A stretch of 64,000 nt of DNA from Blasia pusilla (Eukaryota; Marchantiophyta; Marchantiopsida; Blasiales), in contig CM114272.1 of assembly GCA_050084515.1 (NCBI GenBank), positions 61,690,001-61,754,000 on the forward strand. Direction: 5' to 3'. Both the position numbers and the translations under genes were made by a program. Every line of letters begins with the position of its first letter. Within the stretch, counting starts at the first letter, position 1. This document shows, piece by piece, positions 13,614-26,175 of this stretch. The notes under the pieces were generated by a model, which was given only the letters and a program-made list of their open reading frames with translations, searched no databases and had not been told where the DNA came from.

Positions 13614-15189
13614 GAGGTTGCCTATTTTGTCTTATTGTCTCATTATCTTGTCTTAGTATTCATACGGGATCGACAATTATTATATAGATTTTCTCATGAC
13701 TCAGTTTGTGTTAGAATTTCTCTTGGCGGTTTCATTTCAGCCATTGATGGTGTGCTCAATTGGGTTGCCTTAGTGTTTGCAATAGTTTATAAATTTCCCA
13801 AGGTTATAGTCATTTATTGTTCCATGCATTCAAGTAGAGCAACTCGTAGACACACAATTGGTAAGGCTTATCTTTTCTTTATTACTATCTACAAAGCTTC
13901 AAGTGCTTATGGCATGTCTTATACGTACCAATATTGACTCTGTATTTCTCTGGCTCCTACATAGACCCACATTGTTTGGTTCAATATTTTGATTTTCTAA
14001 ACCTCAGACTAAGGCTATGCTACATTTCTTCAGGTGGTTATTGGAAGCACACACAAGCACCTACGTGCACACACTTGGTAAACCTTCCTTCCCTTAAGAG
14101 ATTCCTCTTCTTTCCAACTTGTTGGTTGCCAATTTCATTTGAAGAAATAGATATCTGGTTAAGCGACGTAGGTGGAGTAAGTAGATTCTCCTCAATATTG
14201 AAGAAGCCTTTGAAGTCTCCAAGAAAGGAGGAGTGCCATGTAACTTCATGATGGGGAGAAAGGCTAGATGGAAGAGAATCACAGTCGAAAACATTAGATC
14301 TATCCAGCCATCTAGGTAGAGGTGTTTCAAGAGCTCAATCAGGCCATGGTCACTTCCCAAATCCTATTGTTTCACGAGGATCGTTGGACCCTACCTACTC
14401 CCCAAACTAGTTGGATAGTTGATCAAGAGATCTGACAAAGAGGGCTGCTCAAAATATTAGGAAAGGAGGGCAAAGTGCACTTATCCGGAAGAGACTCATG
14501 TTGTCACACCAAAAAAGGTGAAAACCACATATGAAGACAACTCCCCCACTGAGATTGACAACTTTACTGCAGGATCTCTGAGCTTGGTAGTCAAGGGATC
14601 CAAGAAAAAGCTAAGCTTATGACATCCTCAATTGTTAGTAAGGATTGAAGGCTTACTGTGAAAAAAACCATAGCATAATGTGGAAGTCTAGCAATTACCA
14701 TTGTATAAGAGAAAAAAGAAACGTATGAATCAGATCCTCACTTTAGGATCCAAAGATAAAGCTAGTAAAGCTCAAGTTTAGCATTCATTTCCTTTACCAA
14801 GGATCTATTATTAAGCAGTACATTCCATACACAAGACATATGGATTGTATTGTGAATAGAAATCGGCTAGTAGCAATGATGGACAATAGTTACTCATTAC
14901 CTGATTTAGTACAATAGGAAGAAAGATAGATACTTATGCCTCAAGTATCTTCTAAGTTTAGGGACAGCTATTTTGGATGAATAAGTTTATCAACTCTATT
15001 TTTGGAAATATCTTAGGGTTTGTTTTAGGTGAGCCTCAATCTAGCTACGCATCTAGAGGTTGCCCCCCCTCTTCCAAGCCACTATTATCTATGGATGGTT
15101 TGTTCCTTTGTTTAGTTCGTGTTATCCGCTCCATTGAGAAGCACTCACTCTCCACCAAGATGTTGTTGTAGTAAGGTACTGAATGCCCA
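13614..15189. other. no gene recognised
   Basis: Several short open frames (for example plus 13635-13937 and 14977-15171) show no motif I recognise and overlap equally long frames on the other strand. This is probably old repeat sequence. Confidence 0.3.
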
Positions 15190-17535
15190 TGACTATTCAG
15201 GTCATTTTCTTTGTGTCTCTTGTGTATGAGCTTATCCTAGTTTGGTGTTACCACTCTTTCTTGTTCCAAGATGAACTAAAGTGTCCCTAGTTTGTGTTTA
15301 TCTTTTCTAGGAGGTTGTGAGGGTGATAATGTGCAAGGAGCTAGCCTAGACGTGGCCATAAGACTCTTACTATCTTTGACAAGGTAGCATTGTTAGGTAC
15401 TGTGCATGTTGTGCTTACTCTTTCTCAACAGTGTTTCTAGTCGCTCTACCCTCTTAATCCTTATAAGGTTATGGGACCACACACATTTGAGGGCATCGCT
15501 AATAAAAGAAAGAACACCAAAAATTGGAGAAATTAGTCTTACGACATGAAGAATTTTTGGCATATAAAAGGGTTGCATTCTCACATACAGAATACCCCTA
15601 CTCTTGCAAATCTAGATATTCCAACATGGCTGAAGGAGGACGCATTGGCAAAGAGCATCTTCATCATGAGTTGTGAAGGCAATGCCAAGGAGATAACAAT
15701 GGGGAAGGCCAATGCATACCCATTGTGGAAAGCCATCGAGGACCCCTACCAAATTGGGTCAATGATGGAAGAGTTGTTTGCCTATGTGAATGAAGATGGT
15801 TTTTCCTTCACATAAAATCAAAGGGTGGGTATCTTCTTGCTCTCTCTCCATGAGAGAAATGACACACAAGTGATAGTCTTTGGGCATAGTGACCCTTAGA
15901 CTCTCACTTGGGAAGGTGTTACAAGCCTCTTTTTGATGGAAGATGGTAAGAAACCTGGAAGCACCAGTGAAGAAACCACCCTTGCTACAAAGAAGGTAAT
16001 AATGAAGATGGGAAGACCTGCAAGGATTGTTGAAAGAAAGGACATCTTGAAAAGGATTTCTCGTTTAAGCCTAGGAGACCAAGCTCCAATGGTCCATCCA
16101 AGGAGAAGTCAAAAGGATTCAAAGGAAAGGAAATGCAAAAGGAATCTACAAATTTAGCCTATGAAGATGATGAGGTGGAATTTTTGATGTCTTAACTATC
16201 AAAAACTCTAGATTGAGGTGCCACTAGTCATGTTTGCTGCAACAAATCTATTATGAATAACTTGCCAAAGATTCCACCAAGGAGAGTTAGATGCATGGGC
16301 AAAGAAAACGTTTTTCATTGTCATTATATAGGCAATGTTTCAATCGATATTGCATAAAATGGAAGCATTAGGTCAGTGACATTGAATAATACCTTATACA
16401 TACCTGAATCAGGATTCAACTTGATATCAGTAAAGAAATTGCACGAGAAAGGATGGTATACTAGTTATGTAGAGGAGGGTGTCAAAATCTATGATAGAAC
16501 TTTTGTGTTGACTATTGTAGACATGGTAGTTGAGTACCTACCAAGGGTATCAACGACTACAAATGAGTGAGGCTTCGTGAGTTGACACCGAGAATTTGAC
16601 CTTGAGCTATGATACAAGAGGCTAGAGCACCTAGGTGTCCAAAATGTGCAATGCTACGGAAGATGGTGGATGGATTGGAGCTAAAATCCAAATATGAGAG
16701 TTGTGTCAACGGCACACAACAACAACAAGTTGTACCAAAGAAATTTGCAACAAAGGCTAATCACAAACTCTACCTGATTCACTCTAATGTATGTGGGCCA
16801 ATATTTGTACCTTCCATAGGAGGAGCTAAATATTTTGTCACCTTTACATATGACAAGAGCAAGAAAAGTTTCTTGTATGTTAAGAAGACCAAGGATGAAG
16901 TCCTTGGAAACTTTAAGTATTTTGTTAATCAGGTGGAGAATATGCTTGGTTCTACACTCTAAGTGTTGAGAATTGATGGTAGAGGGGAATACTCACGAAA
17001 AGAGTTCAAGACTTATCTTGAAGAGAAGGAGATCAAAAGCTAGATGACAGTAAGGGATAGTGCTGAACAAAATGGTGTTGAAGACTCAACAAAACTCAGG
17101 TGGAGAAGACAAAATATATGCGTCATCAAGCATTGGGTTGAGGGAATTAGCACAACCAACCTTCTTCGCAACAGCAGTCCCATCGCTACCATGTACGGCA
17201 AAATGCTAGAAGAAGCATGGTTGGGTAAGAGGCCAAATATCTCATACTTTAGAATTTTTGGATGTAATATATATGCGTTGATACCCAAGGAGAGGAGAAA
17301 GAAATTAGCTTCCAAGTGTAAAAGATGCATCTTCTTAAGATACCAACCTGGTGTCAAGAGAAACATGCTTCTAAATTGTATCACAAGAAATATTATCATT
17401 TGTAGGGATGTTATCTTCAATGAGATTAGCAAGGAAACTTTTGACGATACCAACATGAACAATGAAAATCTACTTGCAATGGGGATCAAACTTGAGGATC
17501 ATGACGAATTAAAAGAGATCAAGAAAGCACAATAG
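15190..17535 (+). pseudogene. Ty1/copia element, family A copy 1 (LTR part, gag, protease, integrase)
   Basis: About 15190-15470 is homologous (in reverse complement) to the LTR at 42.9-44.1 kb and is followed by a primer-binding-like TTATGGGACCACA. Gag follows at 15546-16160. At about 16205 the protease motif reads LD*GATSHVC, with a stop at the residue expected to be Ser of DSGA. A pre-integrase frame follows (LYIPESGFNLISVKKLHEKG, 16376-16570). The integrase spans 16609-17535: HSNVCGPIF (the first catalytic Asp replaced by Asn), RIDGRGEY, EQNGVED, and FRIFGCNIYALIPKE. RT and RNase H are not seen, so the element is 3'-truncated and inactive. Confidence 0.85.
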
Positions 17536-18486
17536 AGGTGGATCAACTTTTGATCATCCATTCAAGGAGACCAAACCTACTTACCACTACCTAACCTCGT
17601 GCCTAACTAATCTGACAAGCTTGATTGTGTGCAACAACAAGTATACGGTCACTGAATCCCTTGAATTGACTCATATTTTATGGACTCCATATTCTGAGAC
17701 AACTTTCATACAAAAAATTAATCAATATCTAACTCCCTCCATCCCCAAATACTTTGTAGCCATATCCTATGACAAAAAACGAAAGGGCCATGGACAGCCA
17801 AATCAGATGCAAAGGAGACTTCACAAACCTGCACAACATATTAGAAATGGGGAGAAAGGCAAGATATTTTCCGTAGTTCGTAGTTTCCATTAGGAAGGAG
17901 AGCACAAGAGCACAAGCAAGAATCACAAGGTGTGAGGCATATTTGAGGCCCTTAGCTCCAGTGAGACAAGGGAGCTTGTAAGGCCCGTTGGAGCGGCTCA
18001 ACTTAGGTGAAATGAAGACACTAGTGAGAAGGCCTCAATTAAGGTAAAGTGAGAGGGTGCTTGCAAGCCGAGCAAGGTCAATTGTAGTGGAGTGACCTCT
18101 TCCCCCTACGTTGCGGCATTCTAACTACGGCCTTGGGAAAATCTTCGCCGTTGTTGTTAACGATGAAGATGGACTAGCCGTTATGATCGTCATCAATACA
18201 CATTTTTCTGTGCCAATGCAAAGTATAGGCTCAAGGTTGGATCATGGTAGGTTTTAGGGTTGGGGTTTCATCAGATTAGGGTTAAGGGTGGATATAGGAT
18301 CGCGTGTGGTTATTGTGGGGTAGGGCTAGGTCTGGTTAGGGTTTGTCTTCAAATTTTTTTCCTACTTCCTATATAATATTCTTTAGAAAAAAATGTTCAA
18401 CATTCTTTAATTCTTATCCTTTTAGGGGTTCTAGCTAGTTTTGTTTCTTTTGTTCAACATATTTCTACTAATTGTTATTATGCCTC
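17536..18486. other. no gene recognised
   Basis: Sequence after the truncated copia integrase. Only short frames occur and no homology to other parts of the window was noticed. Confidence 0.35.
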
Positions 18487-18528
18487 TTATAGATGACGAT
18501 TCTCAATCAAGAGAGTCGTCATCTATAA
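18487..18528. repeat. hairpin, 18-bp stem
   Basis: Bases 18487-18504 and 18511-18528 are complementary at 17 of 18 positions around a 6-base loop (AATCAA). It is the first of three hairpins in 700 bases. Confidence 0.9.
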
Positions 18529-18654
18529 TCGGAGAGAATTTTTCTTGGTGATATCACTAATCGACCCCGTATATTTTTGACTATGGTAGGGCAACCTTCC
18601 ATGCTATTTCAAGACTCCCAAATGTAAGCTTGCTTCTCTTTTTTTATTTATAAG

Positions 18655-18689
18655 GAATATTTCTTTGCATCTCATGCAAAGAAATATTC
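18655..18689. repeat. hairpin, perfect 16-bp stem
   Basis: GAATATTTCTTTGCAT and its exact reverse complement are separated by CTC. Confidence 0.93.
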
Positions 18690-18719
18690 TTTAAAAAGGA
18701 TGTTGAAACAATGAAACTT

Positions 18720-19200
18720 TCACACATCTTTCAATCATTTATGTATAGACTTCCAATTCCATCCAATCTTATGGATCTATGATGTTTATGGAAAGTATTG
18801 TGTGGGGAGGCAAAAAGAAAAAGGGAGCCTTACGCAAAGAGAAATCAACACACCAAGCGGAAATTAAACATGTTTCATGCATTAAACATCTCCAATGTAA
18901 GTCCATTACATGCTACATTTTCCAAGAAATCAATGCAAACCTTTCTACATTTTTTTCCTTTCTTACATCAACAAGAGACGTTGAATTACTGATATAATTC
19001 TTACATTCCTTTGTTTCTAGGCTTCCACTTCCATCCAACCCTATGAATTTGTGTTATTTTTTAAAATCATTTTGTGTTGAGGCACCAAAAAGGAATCATG
19101 CCTTTCCAAAGGACAAATTAGCACACGAAACAAATAGCTCAAAGCATGATGTTTGGATGATTTGTTCATCCAAACATCTCCAACGTAAGTTTTTTCTTGC
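18720..19200 (+). repeat. two diverged tandem copies plus third hairpin
   Basis: The segments starting at about 18751 (ACTTCCAATTCCATCCAA) and about 19022 (CTTCCACTTCCATCCAA) are similar, and both end near ACATCTCCAA(T/C)GTAAG at about 18900 and 19190. The second carries a perfect 13-bp hairpin at 19148-19178 (GATGTTTGGATGA/TCATCCAAACATC). The GTAAG ends look like splice donors, so these may be exon-like pieces of the Helitron that follows, but that is a guess. Confidence 0.5.
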
Positions 19201-19607
19201 TATATTAGTTTTCACTTAACAATGTAAGCGTATTCCCACTCATCTCCTTTATCTTATGTATTCAACATTTTTGTGGTTCTAATATCCTATTTTTGTTCCA
19301 TAATTCATATTCTCTATGTAAGGTTGTCCGTGGCCAAGCCCAATAGAGAAAATAAGCTAGTTATGCCAATAAGATGGCAATTTCTAAATAGAAAACAAAG
19401 GACTTACCAATGAGATTCCAAAAGAAGAAAAGAAAGAAAGCCTTACAACCTCTCTCCGAGCCCACGTTAGTTCCTGATGCCATTCCAATTCTTCCTATCC
19501 ATGTCTGTCAAGAAAATGCAAGTTTCTTTGTAAGATACACTACACTTTGCATTGGTTTCTTCTTGGTTTGAAGTTCTAACCCATTATGCTCATGCAGTCA
19601 TATTGGT

Positions 19608-21674
19608 GTGTTATCTACTATTGTACCTTTTGACTCTTTTCTCAAGGAAATGACTGAGAATGGAGTTGTGGAGGTAATAAATAATGGCTTTCATCCACCT
19701 CCCACCATATCTATTGGGGACACATTTACTCTTCACATTGGGGAAGGCCAAGTTTTCCAAATTGACTCCACACTTCAAATGCTACGAGCTCCCACATATA
19801 TGTCACCAAGAGTTGAGTTACCTCCTCCTTCCCCTATTCATGATGATATTATTTTACCTATTCATGAAGTCATTGAGAATGATATTCCCTCTAGAATGGA
19901 TGATGTCTCTTCTACGGTTCATGGAGAGGTGTTCCTAATGTGAGATGGCACCATACGTCTTGCTCCTCTTGAGCCTCCTTCGATAGTTCATAGACTTATA
20001 CAAAAAAAAAGTTCTTTCAATGATGCAAGGAGTCAAGACTTCTAGAAAAGTGATCTAAGGAATTTTCGGATCCAAAATAGTTTTAATGTTTGGTTATATG
20101 CAAGATATATGTCCATCATGTCATGCTTTATATAAGAAGTGTGAAATGGTAAAATATATAAGGTTTCATGGTTTCAACATATGGTATTTGTTGTGACCAT
20201 GGAAAATTATAATTGCCACTCCTAAAGGTGTCACCTCCATTCTTGAAATCATTGATTTTAAGAATGGGTCCTTGGAGTCTATTTTTCTTACTTATGCTGG
20301 AGCTTACAATTCTACACTTTAACTAGCATTTAGAAGAGCAGTAGTAAATGAGTAAGTTAGCGACATGGGACACTTTAGGGCTCAAGGTGGTATTTACCAT
20401 TCTATTGGACCCTTAAATCCACACCTTGGGAATGAGCCACAATTCATTCAATTGCAAATGAGTTGGAGAATCGAGAAAGAGTTATTTCTAGATGTGCTAA
20501 TCTTCACCCTAAGATTTTGAAAGGTCTACAAGATATATAGCACGAACATAATCCCTATGTGAAGATTTTTTGTCAAATTGAAAATGAGGCAAATGACTTA
20601 AAATTTGCAAATAATCTTAAAAGCAAAAGAGGTCTTGATGCAAAGCCCTACAACTTGCCAACGACTTAACAGATTGTAGCCATTTTACTAGGTGATGGGA
20701 GTGAAAACGTCCAATATCATGATATTTTTGTAAATCTTCATGGAGGTGGGCAACATTGTATATCCGATCTAAATCAGACATATATTCCATTATTTTTCCA
20801 TAATGAAGCTGGGTAGAATTTTGGTTTATCCTTTGGGAGATTCAAAGGGTATGGAACACTACAACATATAAGAAGATATACTAATAAGGAGGTAAGAGAT
20901 CTAGAAATTTCTTATGATTCCATGGAGGAGGAGAGAGTTGATATTGATATTATTCAAGAGAGTTACAACCTTGCAATTTTCTTGCATTTGACTTCAAACA
21001 GAATTTGGGGAGGGGGGGAAGGGGAGGAATTTGATAATCAACTGCTCCAATTTGGTTGACTTACTCAAGAAATACATAGTTGTCATCTACACCATTGTTA
21101 AAACGTAATGATTGAGTTGAATGCGCTTAAAATAAAATGAGATAAGGGACAAATTTATCTCAAGGTGTATAGGATGTCATGTATCAACATGATGTGCATA
21201 GTTCAAGATTGGGGAGTATTGTATTACCTTCATCTTTTATTGGGGGTCCACGTTACATGCATCAACTATACCAGAATGCAATGGCCATTGTGAGAAACAA
21301 TGGGAAGCCTGATTAATTTTTGATTATGACATGCAATAAAAAATGGGAGGACATAGCAATAGCATTATTACATTGTCAATTGGCTATAGATCGACTAGAT
21401 TTGGTAGTGTGAGGTTTTAGAATAAAAAAGGAATTATTACGACTTATCATTAACAAGCATATCTAAGATCTAGTTTTAGAATGCATTCACGAGATAGAAT
21501 TCCAAAAAAGAGGTCTATTACATGTCTATATTCTCATTATTTTAGGCCATGAGGACAAACCATGTACAACTTCTAATTACGGCAATATTATATCAACTGA
21601 GATCCTTGATTGCACCATCCATCCAAGTTTATTCTATTGTTGCTTATTAAATGGTACATCGGCCATGTGGAGAA
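19608..21674 (+). pseudogene. Helitron Rep (replication initiator) pseudogene
   Basis: From about 20140 the plus-strand frames give a Helitron_like_N domain: AYNSTL, GHFRAQGGIYHSIGPLNPHL, PKILKGLQD, HEHNPYVKIF. The Rep core follows: LPSSFIGGPRYMHQLYQNAM (about 21225), then AIVRNNGKPD and a CNKKWEDIA stretch, then the catalytic region FQKRGLLHVYILIILGHED (about 21500). The His-hydrophobe-His motif, normally HAH or HVH in Rep, reads HVY here, so catalysis should be lost. Many in-frame stops confirm a dead copy. The acidic frame at 19608-19943 may be its N-terminal part. Sequence similarity stops at an LTR-like start at about 21675. The helicase half is absent. Confidence 0.8.
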
Positions 21675-22040
21675 CTAAACTTGTTGGATTCTGAATATCC
21701 ACTTCTCTGAGCACCATTCATCTGATTGGCCCCCTTGTATGAGAAGAAGCCTAGATTGACGCTTTCGACTTAGACGTCAAAGGAATCATAGTAATATGAC
21801 GCAGGTGATTTATGGAGTAGCGTTCTTAGGACTATCTAATCCTATATTTTTCCTTTCTTCTATTAACAGAAACAAAGAAAAATAGGTTAAAAACCCCAGT
21901 TTCTCGAGTAGTGAAATAGTCGGGAGCCGCAACGGTAATGCATTCTCGTATTCCAAGTTGTCTCCATATTCACGTTCTATCGAAGCTCTTCCGTGAGCGC
22001 ACGGACGGACTAGGCCACTTTGTATTTCCAAGTTTTGTAA
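21675..22040 (+). mobile_element. LTR-like fragment; inverted copy at 41.7-41.9 kb
   Basis: It begins TGTTGGATTCTGAATATCC and its first about 160 bases match, in reverse complement, 41735-41885, where the other copy also ends at ...GAATCCAACA. The TG...CA-style boundary at both sites suggests an LTR edge. No internal retroelement genes are attached at either site. Confidence 0.5.
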
Positions 22041-22742
22041 AAGATTTCAGTGATTTCGTCACTTTCTATTTTCTCACAAAACCCAACTTCACCATATATG
22101 GATAAGGAAACAAGAATTGCACAAAAGGCTATCGCCAGCCTTTTGTATCCACTACTAAGCAGACCGAAGATGGTCATCCAATTAATTGTAGGTCTTCTTC
22201 TATGATCTTACCTTTTTTTCTTCCATATGATATCACATGATATACTTTTACATGACACATTTGAGGAATCTCAAGAGCTGAAGGGTTAAAAAAATTCCTA
22301 TAATGATTGTCACGACTCAAGTTTCCACAATTCACGGTATAATCATATAAGATGCCTAGTTAAATATCAATTTGTGTTGTAATAACTTTTTGTGAATTCC
22401 CAAAAGAGGACATGATCCTCTTGTAATTTCTATTATTCTCAAATTTTCAATTTTAAAAAATAATTAGAGTAAGGGCCATTTGCATGTATGGCCTTCATGA
22501 GGATAGAAACTACCTTGGATGAGTTTACACTAGTGTAATAAGAGAGTATGAGTTTACAAAATCCTTCCTCCTACTATTGATAAATATGCATGTCCTTTGA
22601 AGATTCTTTGGCCTCTCTTGTTGAAATGTACCATTTTGAAAAGTTGAGAAAGATGGCATGGAATTAAGTTAAGACATAAAAGAATTAAGTTAAAGGAATA
22701 ATGTATAAGTATAGTCTCATGCACAACACATGAAACTTACTA
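22041..22742. other. no gene recognised
   Basis: AT-rich sequence with no motif seen. Confidence 0.35.
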
Positions 22743-22955
22743 TCTATATAATTGAAAGAGGATATTGTTAGAGAAAACCCTCCTAAGATGTTGACACTTA
22801 TTCTCTAAGGGTTCTTTTGGTGTTGATACGTGTCATTTTAAGAGAAGGATTTTAATTAAGAGAAGCTAGACCATTAAATTAAATGAGGAAGGGAAAGGAG
22901 GACCGGAGGCTTTTAAAAATTTGATCATTTGTGCATAGCACAGGCAACACTCTAG
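22743..22955 (+). mobile_element. complete small non-autonomous Helitron (213 bp)
   Basis: The 5' end is TCTATATAATTGAAAGAGGA. The 3' end is a TGTGC-ATA-GCACA hairpin, a short spacer, then CTAG. The bases outside are A on the left and T on the right, as expected for Helitron insertion between A and T. It has no coding capacity and would depend on a Rep/helicase supplied in trans. Confidence 0.85.
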
Positions 22956-24317
22956 TATTAATATATTAGTGGATGAGGGAGTTATGATATCCGAAAATAT
23001 AAATGAGATGCCCTATTATCTACTAGTGTCAAGCTTATGGTATGCAAGGAGATAATAGTGCTCATACAAGTCCAATGTCCTATAAAGAATATATTCTTCT
23101 CCATATAGATGTCTACATGACATACTTGAATCATCAAGAGCTATGGACAAATCAAGAAAGTATCCTTTCTTATATGGTATATATTGGTAAAAATTTATGG
23201 GGGATGCAATGACATCACATTAATATGCTAAGTTCTTTATGTGGTAAGAAATTTTCCATCTTGTACCAATCTATAATCCTTGATTCAAGAAATTCATTAA
23301 ATACTCTCAACTCCATAAAACACAAGGGGCATCTCATCATTCCATTATTGGGTATCATCGTTGTTTTAATTTTAAAATAGATGAGATATTAAATGTTCCA
23401 TTTATGTATGATAAAATGTAACTAAGTAATTCATCACATTTTCTTTCCGAGAGAGGTAATAAGGAACCCTATTATTTTCCCTTTGAAAAGAGTTTTACTC
23501 CTCTTCAACAAGCTTTAAGAAAAGACTTTCCTCACACTAGAACCTTTATATCATGCCATGTATTGGGAGTGGTTGAAACTTTCAATTGGTAGGAGGCATA
23601 AAAATACATGGTTTCATGAGTATCTTAAAAAAAAATATTACATACGGGAGGGGAAAAAAGGGATAAATTTTCAACAAGAGATAATTTCTTAAAGAATTGT
23701 TTCAAAGGTATTGGATTTCAATTGGGTGAAGACATGAGATAGGAAGGGAGGAAAGAATCAACCAGCCCTTCCTTAATTAATTAAAATGATATGATTATTA
23801 ACATTTTATTAATATTTGAGAATTATTATAGGTGTCGAATAAAACACACTTTATTTGTTCAAATAAAATTTTTGATATGTACTCTTAATTATTTATATTT
23901 AATTTTTAAGATCATTTAATAATTATTTAATTTATGCATACCACATGTCATTGAAGTAGTGTCCCTAATAAATGATAGGTTTTTTATTTATCATATATAT
24001 CACCAACAGAAAATAAGAGAATGTTTGAAGTAGTTGGTTGGGCATTGAGATTATTATAAGTAATTAAGTTTTCACTTAATATAGTGCTTAAGTTTTGCAC
24101 TAGCTAGTTTCTCAATGTCTAAGCTAATTTAGCTACACAAAAAACCACAATTAGTGGTTTAAAGCACTAACTTTCATTGCTCTAGAAACTTGAAGACATT
24201 TTGGTCTTATGGAATTTTTTTGGCGCAAAGAAGTAAAATTGGAAATGGAAAATTCTAGCACGCAAAATGGACATGAGAAGTTGTAAAAATCAAAACCCTT
24301 TTCTAGTCATTCATCAA
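22956..24317. other. no gene recognised
   Basis: AT-rich sequence with short frames only. It may contain further eroded Helitron material, but nothing here is specific enough to call. Confidence 0.3.
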
Positions 24318-24606
24318 TCTATATTATTAAAAGGGTTAGTTCCTAAGGATGTTAGGTAGGAAACTTCTAATTATATTTCTTAGATCATTTTGAATTTTAT
24401 GATATCATTCATCAATCTATATTATTAAAAGGGTTAGTTCCTAAGGATGTTAGGTAGAAAACTTCTAATTTTATTTCTTAGATCATTTTGAATTTTATGA
24501 TGTCATTTTTCAATCTATATTATTAAAAGGGTTAGTTCCTAAGGATGTTACGTAGAAAACTTCTAATTTTTTTTCTTACATCATTTTTTAATTTTTTGAT
24601 GTTAAA
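24318..24606 (+). repeat. three tandem 98-bp copies of a Helitron 5' end
   Basis: TCTATATTATTAAAAGGGTT begins at 24318, 24416 and 24514, and each unit runs about 98 bases with few differences. The start matches the canonical plant Helitron 5' terminus. No CTAG hairpin end follows closely. Confidence 0.9.
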
Positions 24607-25440
24607 ATTATCATAACAATACAAGCATATCAAGGACAATCATTCATAGAGTTGGTATGCTTTATATCTCTTGAAAAGAATCAAAGCTATCTAGTAAATG
24701 CTTTTTTCTTAAGAAAATTTGAAGAGAGTATCTTTGTTGTGAATCGATATTTTTTTATCAAATTTTATTAATTTAGAATACTAGACAAGTGTGAGATACT
24801 TTTAGTAGTGAAAATTTTATATAATACCCTCCTTGAATAATATATAAAAATGTATCGATTAAATATTTTTGAGCTATGAAATTATTAGTTCAAAATTTTT
24901 CAACAATGGCGTTACGGTATTTCTCCACATTTTGTCATTGAGATCTTTTCAATGTACAAGGGTTATATATTCAAAGCACTAGCTAATCTTTTTTTATTTT
25001 ATTTTAATTGACTTACATATCTACATTAGTGGAAGCCTTAGCTTAAATTAAATTTGCAGTCTTCAAGTATTTAAGATGTGCCCTTGCTTTGCACACTCTT
25101 TTGTAATGAGTCTAATATATTTTTTTCCACTGCAAAATGGATAACCCATTTGAATATATCTTTCTCTGTATTAGACATTTCAATTACAAGATCAATACAG
25201 AAAACTCAATCATCCCATTTCTATTATAATTTTTAAAGGAAAAATTCTCAATAACAACCACTCCCTAATTTGATAAATATCTTCTCAAGTGACCTCCTAT
25301 AGTGACATTTTTCTTTAATAATTAGCTAGTCACTTGTGACTAATAAAAAGCAAAAGAGTTCATCAATGACGTTCATCGCTAGTATCTAATAATTGATAAA
25401 GAAAATAAATTCTTTATATAATTAAAAGATAACATAAAAT
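24607..25440. other. AT-rich stretch, no gene
   Basis: No coding signal seen. It may be the interior of a Helitron whose 5' end is the repeated unit at 24318-24606. Confidence 0.35.
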
Positions 25441-25453
25441 GACACAAATCACA

Positions 25454-25520
25454 TCTCTATTATTATTGGAGAATGCCCTTTCATTTTGCAAATTCTTCTC
25501 CTTTTGGCACTTGGCATTTC
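25454..25520 (+). mobile_element. Helitron 5' end fragment
   Basis: CTCTATTATTATTGGAGAATG closely resembles the 5' terminus at 61551 (TCTATATTATTATTGGAGAG), and both continue with a TTTGCAAA-like sequence. No matching 3' end was found. Confidence 0.6.
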
Positions 25521-25727
25521 CAACCAATGGCATTGCTCGCTTTATGAACCAATAAAATCGCTCAAAATTGATTTAAAATAGCATATGAAAATTATAAAGA
25601 TACGAAAGATATTATGAAAGATAATATAAACCTATCAATTCAAGGTAGCAAAGGATGTTAACGTCAAGATTGATTCATGCCTTGCATAATATTTACCAAT
25701 GTGATGCCCAAGTACGCACGGATCAAG

Positions 25728-25890
25728 GGAAAGGCATTATAATTTATAGACATCTGTGAATTCCTTGGCTTGATTAATTTAAGGTTTATCTTAAACCTAA
25801 CACCATTGATAGAGAGGGGAAAGGCATTATAGACATCCGTGAAATCCTTTGCTGGATTAATTTAAGGTTTATCTTAAACCTAACACCACC
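25728..25890 (+). repeat. tandem duplication, about 90-bp period
   Basis: GGAAAGGCATTATA starts near 25728 and 25818. Both units contain TTAAGGTTTATCTTAAACCT, itself a palindrome (AGGTTTA-TCT-TAAACCT). The first unit carries a small insertion. Confidence 0.85.
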
Positions 25891-25963
25891 GGAAGAGAGT
25901 TGAAAAGATTAGTGTCAACACGAGAAGAAGGTTTCTCTAACCCCATCCTCTTTTAATTACAAA

Positions 25964-26175
25964 CTAGTAAGCTACCCGTGCGATGCACGGGAAATAAAAA
26001 AATGTGAAGAATTAGTATATATTCCGTGAAGGGAACATATTAATGATGTTGGACATAAATTCAAATTTTTTTCTTGTGCTCGTAGCATGTGAAATATTTT
26101 ATCGTTGTCTAGTTGGCATGTGTCAAACAGAGAGGTGTTGCAAATCAAGAAGGCACTATCCCATAATAATATAGA
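25964..26175 (-). mobile_element. complete small Helitron (212 bp), minus strand
   Basis: The 3' end at 25964 (CTAG in reverse complement) is preceded by a perfect CCCGTGC-ATC-GCACGGG hairpin (25975-25991). The 5' end at 26175 reads TCTATATTATTATGGGATAG. The outer bases fit insertion between A and T. Directly left, 25938-25957 reads like the 5' end of another minus-strand Helitron (TAATTAAAAGAGGATGGGGT), so two elements lie head-to-tail. Confidence 0.88.
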
